Shown here piece after piece: positions 46,801 to 56,824 of a stretch of 64,000 nt of DNA (position 1 is its first letter; each line of letters opens with the position of its first letter). Below the pieces are notes generated by a model. The model was not told where the DNA came from and did not search any database. It worked only from the letters and a program-made list of their open reading frames with translations. This DNA comes from Adineta ricciae (lineage: Eukaryota; Rotifera; Eurotatoria; Adinetida; Adinetidae): contig CAJNOJ010000037.1 in assembly GCA_905250025.1 (NCBI GenBank), positions 434,001 through 498,000 on the forward strand, given 5' to 3'. A program made the translations under genes and the position numbers.

Positions 46801-47419
46801 TAGTGAAACAACATCGACAACGACGAAAGAGAATCTTGCGAATAATAATAATAATAATTCCACGTCAAGTCTAACTCGAACGATGAGTATGTCAACATTG
46901 AACTAATTCATTCTCTTTTTTCAATCGTTTTCATTTAGTTCCACTTGAAAATATCAAAGACGTTCAATCGAACATGGATCAATCACGATCTGCAAGTTTT
47001 ATAGTTCAAGAACGTAGTGGAAAATTTCCTCGTCATGTGAATAGCTTTGAAGATGAGAAAATCTAATCTTTGACACTTTTCTTATAGAGCAATGCACATA
47101 CGAGCATTACAATTTCCCTCCATAATGATACAACATACACATTATTATGCGAAAATGACTACGATATGTCGTGTTGGAATGATGGGTATAACATTCTCTT
47201 ACATCGAGAAGTACGAGAATGTGTAATTGAACTTTGCTCTAATGTTGTTTGCTTTTTTTTCTCTAGATGGATAGTTTCTATGCTCGTGAAGATATGGAAT
47301 CTCTCTTGAATCTCCTTTGTCAATTACAAATTCTTGAATTAGATAGTCCAATGATTACTCTTCCTCAACATCAATTGTCAGTTCCTACTCGTTTACCACC
47401 ACGTCGTCCCCTTTCATAA
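43804..47419 (+). CDS. ELMO: ELMO / CED-12 engulfment and cell motility protein
   Basis: Works with DOCK180 as a Rac activator in phagocytosis and migration. Twenty-one exons (43804..43923, 43973..44013, 44069..44144, 44198..44248, 44308..44489, 44538..44646, 44702..44853, 44922..45003, 45054..45128, 45183..45242, 45290..45397, 45460..45639, 45695..45799, 45858..45966, 46023..46165, 46222..46520, 46572..46696, 46752..46886, 46939..47036, 47088..47210, 47267..47419) join in phase to about 841 residues. N-terminal Ras-binding/ubiquitin-like part (DWKIPQLNSIHYALRYDD), armadillo region, ELMO domain (MITELRRSAFDTD, RDYERLGFQDLREPIKDFQS, LLLFNKTWKEMRACDVDF), split PH domain (VYWQLLDNEKHVQC ... NDGYNILL) and a Pro-rich SH3-binding end (PTRLPPRRPLS). 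Sequence is divergent but all ELMO landmarks occur in order. CDK2AP1 begins about 100 bases downstream. Confidence 0.92.
44872..44891. repeat. GA microsatellite in an ELMO intron
   Basis: About ten GA units inside the intron 44854-44921. Confidence 0.85.
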
Positions 47420-47500
47420 AAAGCTTCTTTCTTTTTACTCTCAGAAATATTAAAAATATCAAATAATTCTCTCGCAATAAATATCTATTCATTTTGAAAC

Positions 47501-47512
47501 GCTTCTTTTTAG
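47501..47512 (+). promoter_or_regulatory. Acceptor-like site 14 bases before the CDK2AP1 ATG
   Basis: GCTTCTTTTTAG, about 90 bases after the ELMO stop codon; candidate trans-splice acceptor of a downstream operon gene. Confidence 0.5.
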
Positions 47513-47526
47513 ATCCATTTCGCACA

Positions 47527-47880
47527 ATGGATTTATCCATTCGTAAACCACAGCAACAAACACCTATATCTTCTTTTCAACCTATTCTAAATCCAGCAGC
47601 GGCGCCACCCATCAGTGCTCCATACATATCTGCAGTGCCGTTACCACTAGTACAAACAATCCAACCATCAGTTCCCACTCCTTCGGTTAGCCAATCACGT
47701 CATGCGCATCCATCGAAATATGCGCAACTGTTGAATGTTATCGAAGAAATGGGCAAAGATATCAAGCCAACTTATGCAGGAAATAGGAACTCTGCGGAAC
47801 GTCTGAGACGTGCTATTGCATCTGCGCGTATTCTTGTTCGAGAATGTCAACTTGAATGTGATCGGAATAGTCGTATTTAA
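47527..47880 (+). CDS. CDK2AP1: CDK2-associated protein 1 / DOC-1 family
   Basis: Intronless, 117 residues, the usual family length. A Pro/Ser-rich variable N-terminus ([15 protein letters not shown]) precedes the conserved helical hairpin: [35 protein letters not shown] and [17 protein letters not shown], which match human CDK2AP1 [20 protein letters not shown] and ARGLVRECLAETERNAR. Family members are NuRD chromatin-remodelling subunits. The start ATG at 47527 is chosen over an in-frame TTG further up that would read through the acceptor-like TTTTTAG. A poly(A) signal AATAAA follows at 47921-47926. It is 107 bases downstream of ELMO on the same strand. Confidence 0.95.
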   Translation: MDLSIRKPQQQTPISSFQPILNPAAAPPISAPYISAVPLPLVQTIQPSVPTPSVSQSRHAHPSKYAQLLNVIEEMGKDIKPTYAGNRNSAERLRRAIASARILVRECQLECDRNSRI

Positions 47881-48098
47881 GAATAGATCAGTTTTCTATG
47901 TAAATATGATTTTGTTATTTAATAAAGAATGAAGGAAACGTTTCAATTTTAGAGAAAGACGTGTCCTCTCACTAAAATGAACGCATTTTATTTATTGAAT
48001 GATTTTACTATAATAAAATATAGTAAAAACTAGACATAAAAAGGAAATACAACAAATAGAAAATTAACATTACTGTTTTCATTGACTTGTGTGTAGAT

Positions 48099-49293
48099 TC
48101 ACGATATTGGACTTTTGACTGTTCGTTGTAAAGTGAGAAGTTTTTCTTCAAGTTCATCAGGTTTGAATACACCATGTTCGGTAATAATACTGCTTATTAA
48201 TTGAGCAGGTGTTATATCAAAAGCTGGATTCCATACTTGGACGCCTAAGAAAGGAATTCCTAATTACTCATTTCTTTGCATCAACATATATTTTACCTTC
48301 TGCAGCTATATTCATTCCTTTGAGACTTGTCATTTCACTCGATGGACGTTGTTCGATAATGATTTGACTTCCAGTTCGTGTCGTTAAGTCGATCGACGTT
48401 GTTGCTGCTGCAACATAGAATGGAATATCATGCTGTTTAGCAAGTATCGCTAATTGATATGTTCCGATGATGTTTGCGATATCTCCATTGGCTGTTATTC
48501 GTTCAGCACCAACGAGTACCGCATGAACCGGTTGAGTTCGCATGAGAAGTCCAGCCATTGAGTCACAAATCATTGTATGCGGAATGCGATCATGAACTAA
48601 TTCATAGGCAGTTAATCGCGAACCTTGATTACATGGTCGAGTTTCAGTAAAATAAACTAATTGTAAGAGATTGTTTGTATTCAATTGTCGAATAATACCA
48701 AGTGCTGTACCAAAACCAACTGTTGCTAATGAGCCGGTGTTTGCATGTGTTAAAATGGTCAATTTCTTCTTCGTAGTTATTTGCTGATGGATCATTTCGG
48801 CACCTAACTGACCGATAGATCGATTATGATCGAGATCGCGTTGAAGAAGTTGTTCCATAAAGTCGAGTAATTCATTTATATACAAAGTTAAATTTTGTTG
48901 TTTGTTACTCAACGGAATTAAGTAATCGATGATCATTTTTGCAGCTTCTGTCATGTTAAATGCCGTCGGTCGTGCCGTGATCAAATAATTCAGTTGATCG
49001 GTGACGAATTGTAAAATAGATGGAATCGAATCGAATTTTGTTCGCGAATGGTACAATTCAACCGCAACACTTAACACTCCACAGACAGCTATCGCCGATG
49101 CACCTAAAATGTGAATGCTTAGTCATCTTCTTTGCTTTATTTCAACCGACAAACCTCGTATGGCCATGGTATGAATCGCTTTCCATGCATCGTCAATTGT
49201 ATTGATGGGAACATAAACAGTTTCATCAGGTAATCTTAATTGATCCAAAATTAATAGTGAGCCACGTTGGTATCGTATTGCTTGTACGTCCAT
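48099..49293 (-). CDS. MRI1: Methylthioribose-1-phosphate isomerase homologue with replaced catalytic residues
   Basis: Family enzyme of the methionine salvage pathway, converting MTR-1-P to MTRu-1-P. Exons complement(48099..48244, 48297..49103, 49155..49293), 363 residues, full family length. Blocks in order: [15 protein letters not shown] + [95 protein letters not shown] and [16 protein letters not shown]. The fold is intact, but the catalytic Cys of the family motif THCN is Ala here (THAN) and the catalytic Asp of GADR/GCDR is Glu (GAER). A Cys appears instead in TRPCNQG, where human has Tyr. Either activity is lost or strongly altered, or it is a diverged paralogue. An acceptor-like site lies 2 bases before the ATG, downstream of M6PR. 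Confidence 0.92.
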
Positions 49294-49295
49294 GA

Positions 49296-49308
49296 CTAGA
49301 ATTAAAAA
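49296..49308 (-). promoter_or_regulatory. Acceptor-like site 2 bases before the MRI1-like ATG
   Basis: TCTTTTTAATTCTAG on the minus strand; M6PR ends about 250 bases upstream on the same strand. Confidence 0.45.
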
Positions 49309-49545
49309 GAAACTAAAGTAATATTTGCAGAAATAAACCAATGACGGCTGCATCTTGCTCGATTTTATTTCTGTTTTTGCATGGAAATATATAAATGTAA
49401 GAACATGGATAACAACAAAATATAATAAGGAGCTTAGAAAAAGACAAAACGCTGAGTTTTTTTTTTCACACGAAAGCGGTTGATTATTAAACATAGCAAG
49501 CAAGCGAAAATGATTTATCTGCGAACTATCAATTACTCGTTGCGA

Positions 49546-50735
49546 CTAAGGCGCAAGAATATCATCATCACCATGAAGATCAGGACCTGATTCTTGAAAA
49601 AGATACCCTGTTCGTGGTACATTTGTTTTACAGCACCGACAATGATCACATTTTTCACCAATGAAATTGCCAATCCGCTGCCAGAAATCTAAGTTCGGTA
49701 TTTGATCAATGCCCCGAGCGCCGTGTTTAACACGCATGTAGAAGAAACCACCAATAAGATATGCGCTAGCCAAGCACAGAAGACTGAAAAAAGAGAAGAG
49801 AGATGTGCGGAAAATGAAAGATAATTATCAATAATTTACATGATGAAAAATATTACACTACCGCTTAGTTTCTTTGTAGCTTGCGGCACCGTTGAACATA
49901 ATCCAGGAAGTTGAAATTCAAACACATAATTGCAATTCTCTTCAACAACTGTAATATCACCCTGCAAAGAAGAAAAAGAAGAACAAACATCAACTAACAA
50001 TTCTTTTCTGCTTCGCTCGCAAACCATGAGTTTCTAAGGATGTCTACTTCATTTATCTGTCGACATTAGATGTCACAATCATCCGTGATTAGAGGGTAAA
50101 ACGTGAAGTCTAACCAAGGAGAAAAAACGGTTCCTATAGGTCCTATGAATTCGGAGTTCCATCGCATTTTCAATGATAAACCTACGTCAGATGAAGCCGA
50201 TCAGTAACAACTCGTTCAGCCAATGCGAAATAGATGAACTTTTGACTGTCACTTACCAGTTTTTGCCCACAAATGAAAATAATTGCAGCTGAACGTGTTT
50301 TATTACCACACGTATTCACATATCGAGTGCCATTTTCATACGTTAAAAGCATCCATTTATCTAATCAGATAGAAAGAAAAGACTCGATCAAGGTTGAAAT
50401 TTAAAAAAACCTGTTCCGGTCAGGTCCGACTGATCTAATTGACCGAGAATGTGTGATTCGTTGTTTTCTTCTTGTAAAATAGCTGCATTACTAATTGAAT
50501 TATTAGGCAACGAGCATATTCCAAATCGATACGTTGCTGTTCGACTTGTCACTGAATAACTAAAACGCATGAGAGACTCGCCTACATGCTAATCAAATCA
50601 GTGAGCTATTTACATTTGATTATAGATGCCCCATGTTTTCATTTTCTCTCGTACGAATTTGCTTTTATCAGATTCGGAAGAACAATCGGCATTGACTGAT
50701 GTCAAACAAATAATTAACAGTAGAATCACATGCAT
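49546..50735 (-). CDS. M6PR: Cation-dependent mannose-6-phosphate receptor
   Basis: Carries lysosomal hydrolases from the trans-Golgi to endosomes. Exons complement(49546..49783, 49840..49961, 50257..50360, 50411..50559, 50614..50735), 244 residues. Signal peptide (MHVILLLIICLTSVNA); luminal domain with six cysteines (ADCSS, FGICSL, NTCGN, FICGQ, ENCNY, GLCST) as in human M6PR; sugar-binding region HILGQLD and WMLLTYENGTRYVNTCGNKT with the conserved Arg following; one TM helix (SGSVIFFIILLCLASAYLIG); cytosolic tail with GARGIDQIPNLDFWQRIGNF, which aligns closely with GAKGMEQFPHLAFWQDLGN. The tail ends DDDILAP, an acidic-dileucine GGA/AP sorting signal like human DDHLLPM. Intron 49962-50256 (295 nt) is long for this region. 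An acceptor-like CTTTCTTTCAG lies about 15 bases before the ATG. Confidence 0.95.
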
Positions 50736-51387
50736 TACAAGACAATGATCTGAAAGAAAGTACATTCTTTCATGTATGCTTTTTTTTTGGTCACAACACA
50801 ATTAGAATTCTATATTTAAGTCCAAAGAGAAACTATATCGAACAATATTCCTTTCTCCGACGTTCTTCTTGCAATTTTTATGTAGAATAAAAAAAAAGAA
50901 AGAAACGGACTAGTTACAATAACAAACGTCAAATTGATATGCTCAAGGTTGGGTGAAATATTGACGTGAAAACGACATTTATTCTTTGTAATACTTATTT
51001 TTTACTTTTACGTGTCAATCTTATTGATCTTTATCAGAATAAAATATTCATTTGTTCGTTCGCACATGACTCGTGTTTTTTTTTCTCCTTTCTTCTCTAT
51101 GGATGAATATTTACAAACGAAAAAAAGAAACATAAACTCAGGCAAAAACAAAATGAGACAGAGAGAAGAAGAAAGAAAGGAATCAAGTCAGTTTTTATGT
51201 CTCTTATTCATACGATGCCTAGTCTCAGTCGTCTTGCAGAAAAAGAAGAAAAAGTCGGATTCCGATAGGAATAGTTTTCTTTTTCAAGGTCGTCAAAACG
51301 AGCAGGAAAGCAAAATAGAATCTTTTTTCTTTTGCTTATGAGAACTTCGATAGATGATATTTACCTGTTTGTTTTTTCAGAAATCTC
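50736..51387. other. Divergent intergenic region
   Basis: About 650 bases between M6PR (minus) and the small plus-strand gene at 51388. A purine-rich stretch around 51120-51190 and an acceptor-like TTTGTTTTTTCAG ending near 51380 are the only features. A 109-codon open frame (51012-51341) is lysine/arginine/serine low-complexity and not called. Confidence 0.5.
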
Positions 51388-51822
51388 ATGTCAAAACTAG
51401 AAAATTCGCGTGAAGAATGTCAACCGACGATCCGACAGCGTGTTGACGACCGTCACTGGCAATTATTTGAAGCACGTTTGAAAAATCAATCAGCTGGAAT
51501 AAATAAAGAAAACTATACTCATCCGAATGATTATCGAATTATTGATCGTTTGAAAAAGGTTGATGAACCGCAGGCACCCGTGGAGCCGACGCGTCGATGG
51601 GAATCGTTCTGCGATCAAGTGCGAACTAAATCAAGGGAGACCAATCGTGTTATGTCAATATTTCACAGTGTTTGGCTAAAAAATTGGAACAATGGGGATG
51701 GAGAACTGAAACGACGACACATGACGGAGCCCATATTGAATGAAACAGCGTTTGTCGAACATATTTCTACAAATGATAATGACCGAAAGGTGATTTCATC
51801 GATTCTACATCGAGCGAGTTGA
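51388..51822 (+). CDS. Unassigned small protein, 144 residues
   Basis: One open frame directly behind an acceptor-like TTTTTTCAG, which supports expression. The protein is charged and probably helical, with Trp-containing segments (DDRHWQLFEARLKN, TRRWESFCDQVR, FHSVWLKNWNN). No signal peptide, membrane helix or family could be recognised. It may be the last exon of a longer gene, as the upstream sequence ends like an intron, or a stand-alone trans-spliced gene. The codon pattern (AT-ending, no rare runs) resembles neighbouring genes. Confidence 0.55.
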   Translation: MSKLENSREECQPTIRQRVDDRHWQLFEARLKNQSAGINKENYTHPNDYRIIDRLKKVDEPQAPVEPTRRWESFCDQVRTKSRETNRVMSIFHSVWLKNWNNGDGELKRRHMTEPILNETAFVEHISTNDNDRKVISSILHRAS

Positions 51823-53461
51823 TCTAAAATCTCATCTGGTATTAAAGAAAAGAAAAACTAGTTGTTTTGCTCTTCGCCTTTTATATGTGCACGCGCGCAC
51901 TTTCTCTTCGGTTTTTTCAACGTGAAGATAATTGGATGTACTCTTTTCCGTATATTAGTTATATGATATTAATTTCTCATTCTCTCGCTTTCTCTTATGG
52001 ATTAAGAAAGATTATGTTAAAAGAGTATCAGTGCGTTGTTATTCGTCATCTGTTAAAAAATAGATCTGCTATCTTGTTTTTTCTTACCTGTCGGGAGTGA
52101 TCTTTGCAAAGAAAACTGATTCTAAATGACTTCGACATTCCAAAGAAGCAAGAAAATCCCTTTCACGTCATATAAATATTCAAATGGCACACGAGAAAAA
52201 GGTTTTTTTTTCTGAAGCGAGACAATACCCATACAGATGGTAAATTCTTGTTGATCCGACTTTTACTCAAATCCAAACTATTTCGAGAGAGGTCGTATTT
52301 ATCACAAGATTTTTAATCTCCATTCAACTGATACAGAATTATATATAAACTCCTTCTATTGTTTCTCGGAATAAATAATTCTCAATAACAATGCATTCGT
52401 TTTTGCATGCACAAGTATGTCTAATCCATGAACATTCTATGATGAAGATCAACGGGTACGAAGATGTTTATTTGATATCAATACTGTGTAGTTCAAATTC
52501 AACTTACATAACAATATCCAGTGTGTCATGGCTTGAAATTTCATGATCAATTATCCAAATAGCAATGGAATTTTTTCTTCAATGAAAACACATTGACTTA
52601 TTTATAGTTGATAGATTTCATTCGAGTTCTTTCAACTATTTCTAATAGTTCCTAAGAGACTTGAAAGATTCATTTGCCTATTCAATGCAACTATCGTTAT
52701 TATTTGGAAAAAAAAGTTTTTCTCTTCTATGCAGAAAAATTCTATTAATAAGATAATTACGAGTCTATCTTTAATATAGATTTGTTTTTCTCACGTCCTA
52801 CTTTTTTTCTCATTATCAGCCGTCTTAACTCATCGTTTCGACTAGTTGCTCTTATCTCTACTCGAAGTATAAATACATCTTTGTATGGCACTTTTTATCA
52901 ACAATAACCTTGTCACTTGAAATCTGTTGAGTTTCGATGATTAATCAAAACAAAATCAATCCGATCTCGCTGCATTTTGCATGGCACTCAAGTCATACGA
53001 CAATAGGCAACGCTTCATTTAGACAGAACAAACTTATCATTAATTGATTGATTATTTGTTAACAATCATAAGTACTCAAACCTTTGCAATTCCATTCAAT
53101 TCTCCTTGGACAAGAATAGATTGAAAATCAGACGTCAACACCAACAGGAAACGTTGTACGCATGACTGACAGATTCCATTTTTTCCTTGCGTGTGTGCAT
53201 CTTATAGCTTCTGATAAATTATAAAGATATTTTCAGATAGATTGGTAACAAATGAAACAAGAAAGATTTCTTTCCTCCTATTCTATTACAGAAAAACTTC
53301 TGTTGCAGAAAATGACGTGGAGATTTGAAATACAACAAGGATGTTTAATATGATAGAAACAATTTGTAGTATATATGGACACATACATTGAACATTCAGA
53401 TATCCACGTGACAGCAATGACCGCAATTCGACGAATAGAGTCGCTATTGTCAAGGAATATT
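51823..53461. other. Gene-poor AT-rich intergenic region
   Basis: About 1.6 kb with no recognisable coding or RNA gene. Convergent 3' ends of the two small neighbouring genes flank it, so much may be 3' UTR. A 77-codon frame at 51867-52100 has no support. Confidence 0.5.
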
Positions 53462-53797
53462 TCACGCGCGATAATGTGAATACCTTGCACTGTTATATTC
53501 ATCGTTGGAGATAATATTTTGTTGTTGAGTTGAAGATAACGAATTGCTGTAGAATCGTCGGACATATTTTATTGTTGCGATGATGATTAGGAAAAGAAAA
53601 AATAGACTAACGCTAGCGCCAATGTAATAATATAGACGTTGATCATTCGGACCTTTACTTGTCGCCGCAAAGTAGAATAGAACGATTGTTATAATCAGGA
53701 TAACAAATGCGAAGAAAAGAAATGCATGAATACAACGTTCTTGATCGCTCAAGCGTGATTGAGATACTGTAGTTTCTCGTCGTCGAAAGAACAACAT
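53462..53797 (-). CDS. Unassigned small two-TM protein
   Basis: 111 residues from the ATG at 53797: short basic N-terminus (MLFFRRRETTVSQSRLSDQE), two hydrophobic helices (FLFFAFVILIITIVLFYFAA and YYYIGASVSLFFLFLIIIAT) separated by a short polar turn, and a polar Tyr/Asn/Ser-rich tail (YNSARYSHYRA). An acceptor-like TTTTTCTTTTAG lies about 18 bases before the ATG, so it may be trans-spliced or have an upstream exon. Not recognised as a known family; the layout resembles small TMEM-type proteins. A TATA-containing run lies upstream near 53845-53865. Confidence 0.5.
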   Translation of the reverse strand: MLFFRRRETTVSQSRLSDQERCIHAFLFFAFVILIITIVLFYFAATSKGPNDQRLYYYIGASVSLFFLFLIIIATIKYVRRFYSNSLSSTQQQNIISNDEYNSARYSHYRA

Positions 53798-54427
53798 TCC
53801 AACAAGAAGAAATCTAAAAGAAAAAAGATACTTTCTCGAACATATATACACATCCGTGTATATTTATGTTAATGCCTAACTAAACATTGTTTTATTCCCC
53901 TCTTTCGATTCGTATCATCATCATTGCTAGTAGTACAATCGTCATAAGCTACTCATTTGATCTGGCTTATAAACATGTGCTCTTGTTTATATTCAAGAAA
54001 GATGAGACGAGATCTCTATTTAGCATAGATTAGCTGTTGTGAAGGCGTTGGCAGGGAACATCTTCTTCTTATTATTACAGATTGCCTTTGCTTGATTGTC
54101 AATGAAAAAAAAAACCGAAGAAGGAGAGAATAAGCATAGCGCTCAGACTGGAATGCTTAAACCAAACGGATCCTCGCCCAAGAATAAGGAAGAAAAACGT
54201 ATCTTCATCTTTCTCATCGTTTCCAAATAACAATTGATTAATATTGTCTTTGTCGATACAATTTCATTCTTATTATTCTAATTGACTTACTCTATACGCG
54301 AAAAAAGCGAGAATAATTACATGCAGAATGCTCAAACTTACATCAATGGAAGTAACTAGTCAAGAAAAATAATATTTCATTTTCTTTCACTCGACTCCAG
54401 CGTTAACAATGGTTTACTGCATTGTTT

Positions 54428-54447
54428 CTTCTCTCTCTCTCTCTCTC
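54428..54447. repeat. CT microsatellite
   Basis: About ten CT units. Confidence 0.8.
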
Positions 54448-55071
54448 GTTCTTATACTGCTTGTTAGTCATATGATGTTTAAACATTCAACGACGGCGAT
54501 CCAACAAAACAGATCTCTTCGGAGACGTTTCTTTCAATCATATTGAAACTCCGTGTTACCTAACCATTTTCTACTTACTACCCAAAGGACTTTGCCGTGA
54601 AAGTGTTAACAAATACTGTGTGTTATTTTCTAGAAAGGAGGAGACGAGTCAGATAAACCGACCGATACGATATATAAAAAAAATGATATACATGTTTGTT
54701 CCTTTCCTATGACAGACAAACCAACGATGGGGTAGAACAGTTGTTGAAAACCGTTGTCGAGTATATGGAGCACAAACACTCTAATCGAATAACTCGTCAA
54801 TTCTAACTGTTTTCAAGACAAGGATATATATCTATTGTTGCTGTCAGATTTCTCTCTTAGTTGATCCTAATGTGATTTAATCAGCAAATATCCACATAGA
54901 TTAAGTTCGGATTGTAGATGAGAAGCAAAATAATCGAGTCAAATGCATTCTTCTTTCTATTTTTATTTCCATATGAATGACATTGCAATAAAAATCGAAT
55001 TTATTTTAAGATAAAAAAGAATAAAGAAGAAGACACTTTTTATCTGACATACATTTCGATATGTATACAGA

Positions 55072-55111
55072 TGGAGGAGAAAGAAGAGGAGGAGGAGAAG
55101 GAGGAGAGAAA
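55072..55111. repeat. GGA/GAA purine tract
   Basis: Imperfect GGA/GAA repeat of about 40 bases, purine on the plus strand, in the 3' flank of the TIGAR-like gene. Confidence 0.75.
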
Positions 55112-55169
55112 ATATTTTTTTAAAAAGAATTTCATATTTCTTTCTCTCACTCTCTCAATTGAAATGAAA

Positions 55170-56824
55170 TTATAAACTACATTTATTAACAACATCCAGA
55201 TTATATTCATCATTAATTGTGTTAGTTAAATGTGTTTTCTGATGATAGTCGATGAGCTCGAGTGTGGTTGTTGGAATGAGTTCGTCATTCGTTGCACAAG
55301 TGACTTCGAATCGTGTTATGGATGTATTTGGTGCTATATCTTGTATGGTATCTAAGTGTTTTCCAATATCAGTTTGTAAATCACAGACGAAATATTTGAT
55401 TAATTCACGAATAACAGCACCGTGACTCACAATCAGTACGTCAAGGTCGGAAAAATGATTTTCATACGGCGAACGTGGTAAACCTTTCCAAAACATTCGA
55501 TATTTTTCGAAGCTATTATTCCGAGAGATGATCGATGTTGATGATGCTACAGATTGCTGATCCGATGAGATCGATGATACGTCGAGTGCCGAATCGACGG
55601 ATGAATGATATGATTGAGTAGTTGTAGGCAGATCCAGTTGACAATTACCGGTGGATAAAGAACGCTTCCGAGTGGATCTCGAAATCGACTGTGATGATGA
55701 GCTGAGATCTTCGGACGAAACACTCCGTGATAACACCTGATAATTGTTTTCTTTTGCAAAGGTTTCGGATGATTTTGAACCATATTTTTCGAGAATTTCA
55801 TGAGTCAGCTGTCGAAAAAATGATACAACACGTTCACGTACTTGCCCCGAACTTTCAGCACCGGGTGGTGTAAAATTAGCATACGGCACACCATTTTCTT
55901 TGGCTAATTCACGTAGCCATTGCCGGGTTCGACCTTGGGCAATGCCGTACATCTGAAACAAACTTTTTCTTCACACAAATACAAGATCTGTACGATTATA
56001 CATACGCGTTCACGTAGAAGGGGATCATACTGGATGTCACACAAGCTCACACGATTGTGAGTGCGTATTTGGCGGGCAGTCTATAAGCAGCATAATACAC
56101 ACATCAGTAAGTGTGGACCACAAACGACAGAATAGAGTAAAGAACGCAGGGCTTATCTCGACAAGCATTTGCACTGTTTGCCTACTCGGAGGATAATTTA
56201 TCAAAATAATTTTTCCACTGCGCGTGATTTCCGGTTATGGTATTAACAAACATGATATAGCTTTCGATAGATGTCTCCGAACAAGTAGAAGCTATCTATT
56301 CGAGTTATTACAGATGGAATGTTGTTCTGTTAAAAAACTACATCAAGTGGTTATGACGAGATATGAAACACTATAAATAAAGTTATGACGAAAATAACTT
56401 TTATAGTCTCAGCTCTTCACCTCTCAAAGGACGAGAAAGAATCCACCTGTTAACTCCTATGATACAAAAAAAAAAGAAAAAGACATACCTCTGATGCTCG
56501 CTTCAAATCACTGGAATAGATATGTGTAAAACGATGAGATTGAAGATGTCGACCAAGTGCTTGGCATTGAAGATAGCCGATGGTAGATAGCTCAGTGTCG
56601 ATCAGACCCTGAATAATACCTTCAGCATTTGCATGAGTTTCAGCGCTGAATGTAAAGAGACTGATAATGGGAGAACGTCGACGCAAACGAAAATACTCAC
56701 TGTCGAACAAGTGTTAAGTTGAAACGGACGTGATCGACGTTCCGAGTAGTTTGTAAAATAGTTCTATGAAAAGAAAAGAGAATTTCGAAGATATTTTCGT
56801 AAAAAATCCACTGACTGACCTCAT
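55170..56824 (-). CDS. TIGAR-like histidine phosphatase
   Basis: Branch of the phosphoglycerate-mutase superfamily; human TIGAR removes the 2-phosphate of fructose-2,6-bisphosphate. Exons complement(55170..55952, 56006..56080, 56489..56645, 56701..56763, 56820..56824), 360 residues. The first coding exon is just 5 nt (ATGAG). The catalytic RH of LTLVRHAETHANAEGIIQG is split by intron 2. Further landmarks: THIYSSDLKRASE, LLRERMYGIAQGR, FTPPGAES, the second catalytic His in LIVSHGAVIRELI, and APNTSITRFEV. These match TIGAR order (RHGET, FSSDLMRT, RERKYG, FTPPGGE, VVSHGAYMRSL). A Ser-rich insertion of about 95 residues (SRSVSSEDLSSSSQSISR and onward) sits between FTPPGAES and SHG, longer than in human TIGAR. 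Intron 3 is about 408 nt. Confidence 0.88.

Larger units (their letters stand above)
53798..55169. other. Gene-poor intergenic region with microsatellites
   Basis: About 1.4 kb. Contains a CT run (54428-54447) and a GGA/GAA purine tract (about 55072-55111) just before the end of the TIGAR-like gene. No gene seen. Confidence 0.5.

Noticed and set aside
51012-51341. 109-codon Lys/Arg/Ser frame
   Set aside because: Low-complexity purine-rich sequence just upstream of a better-supported gene; looks like 5' flank.
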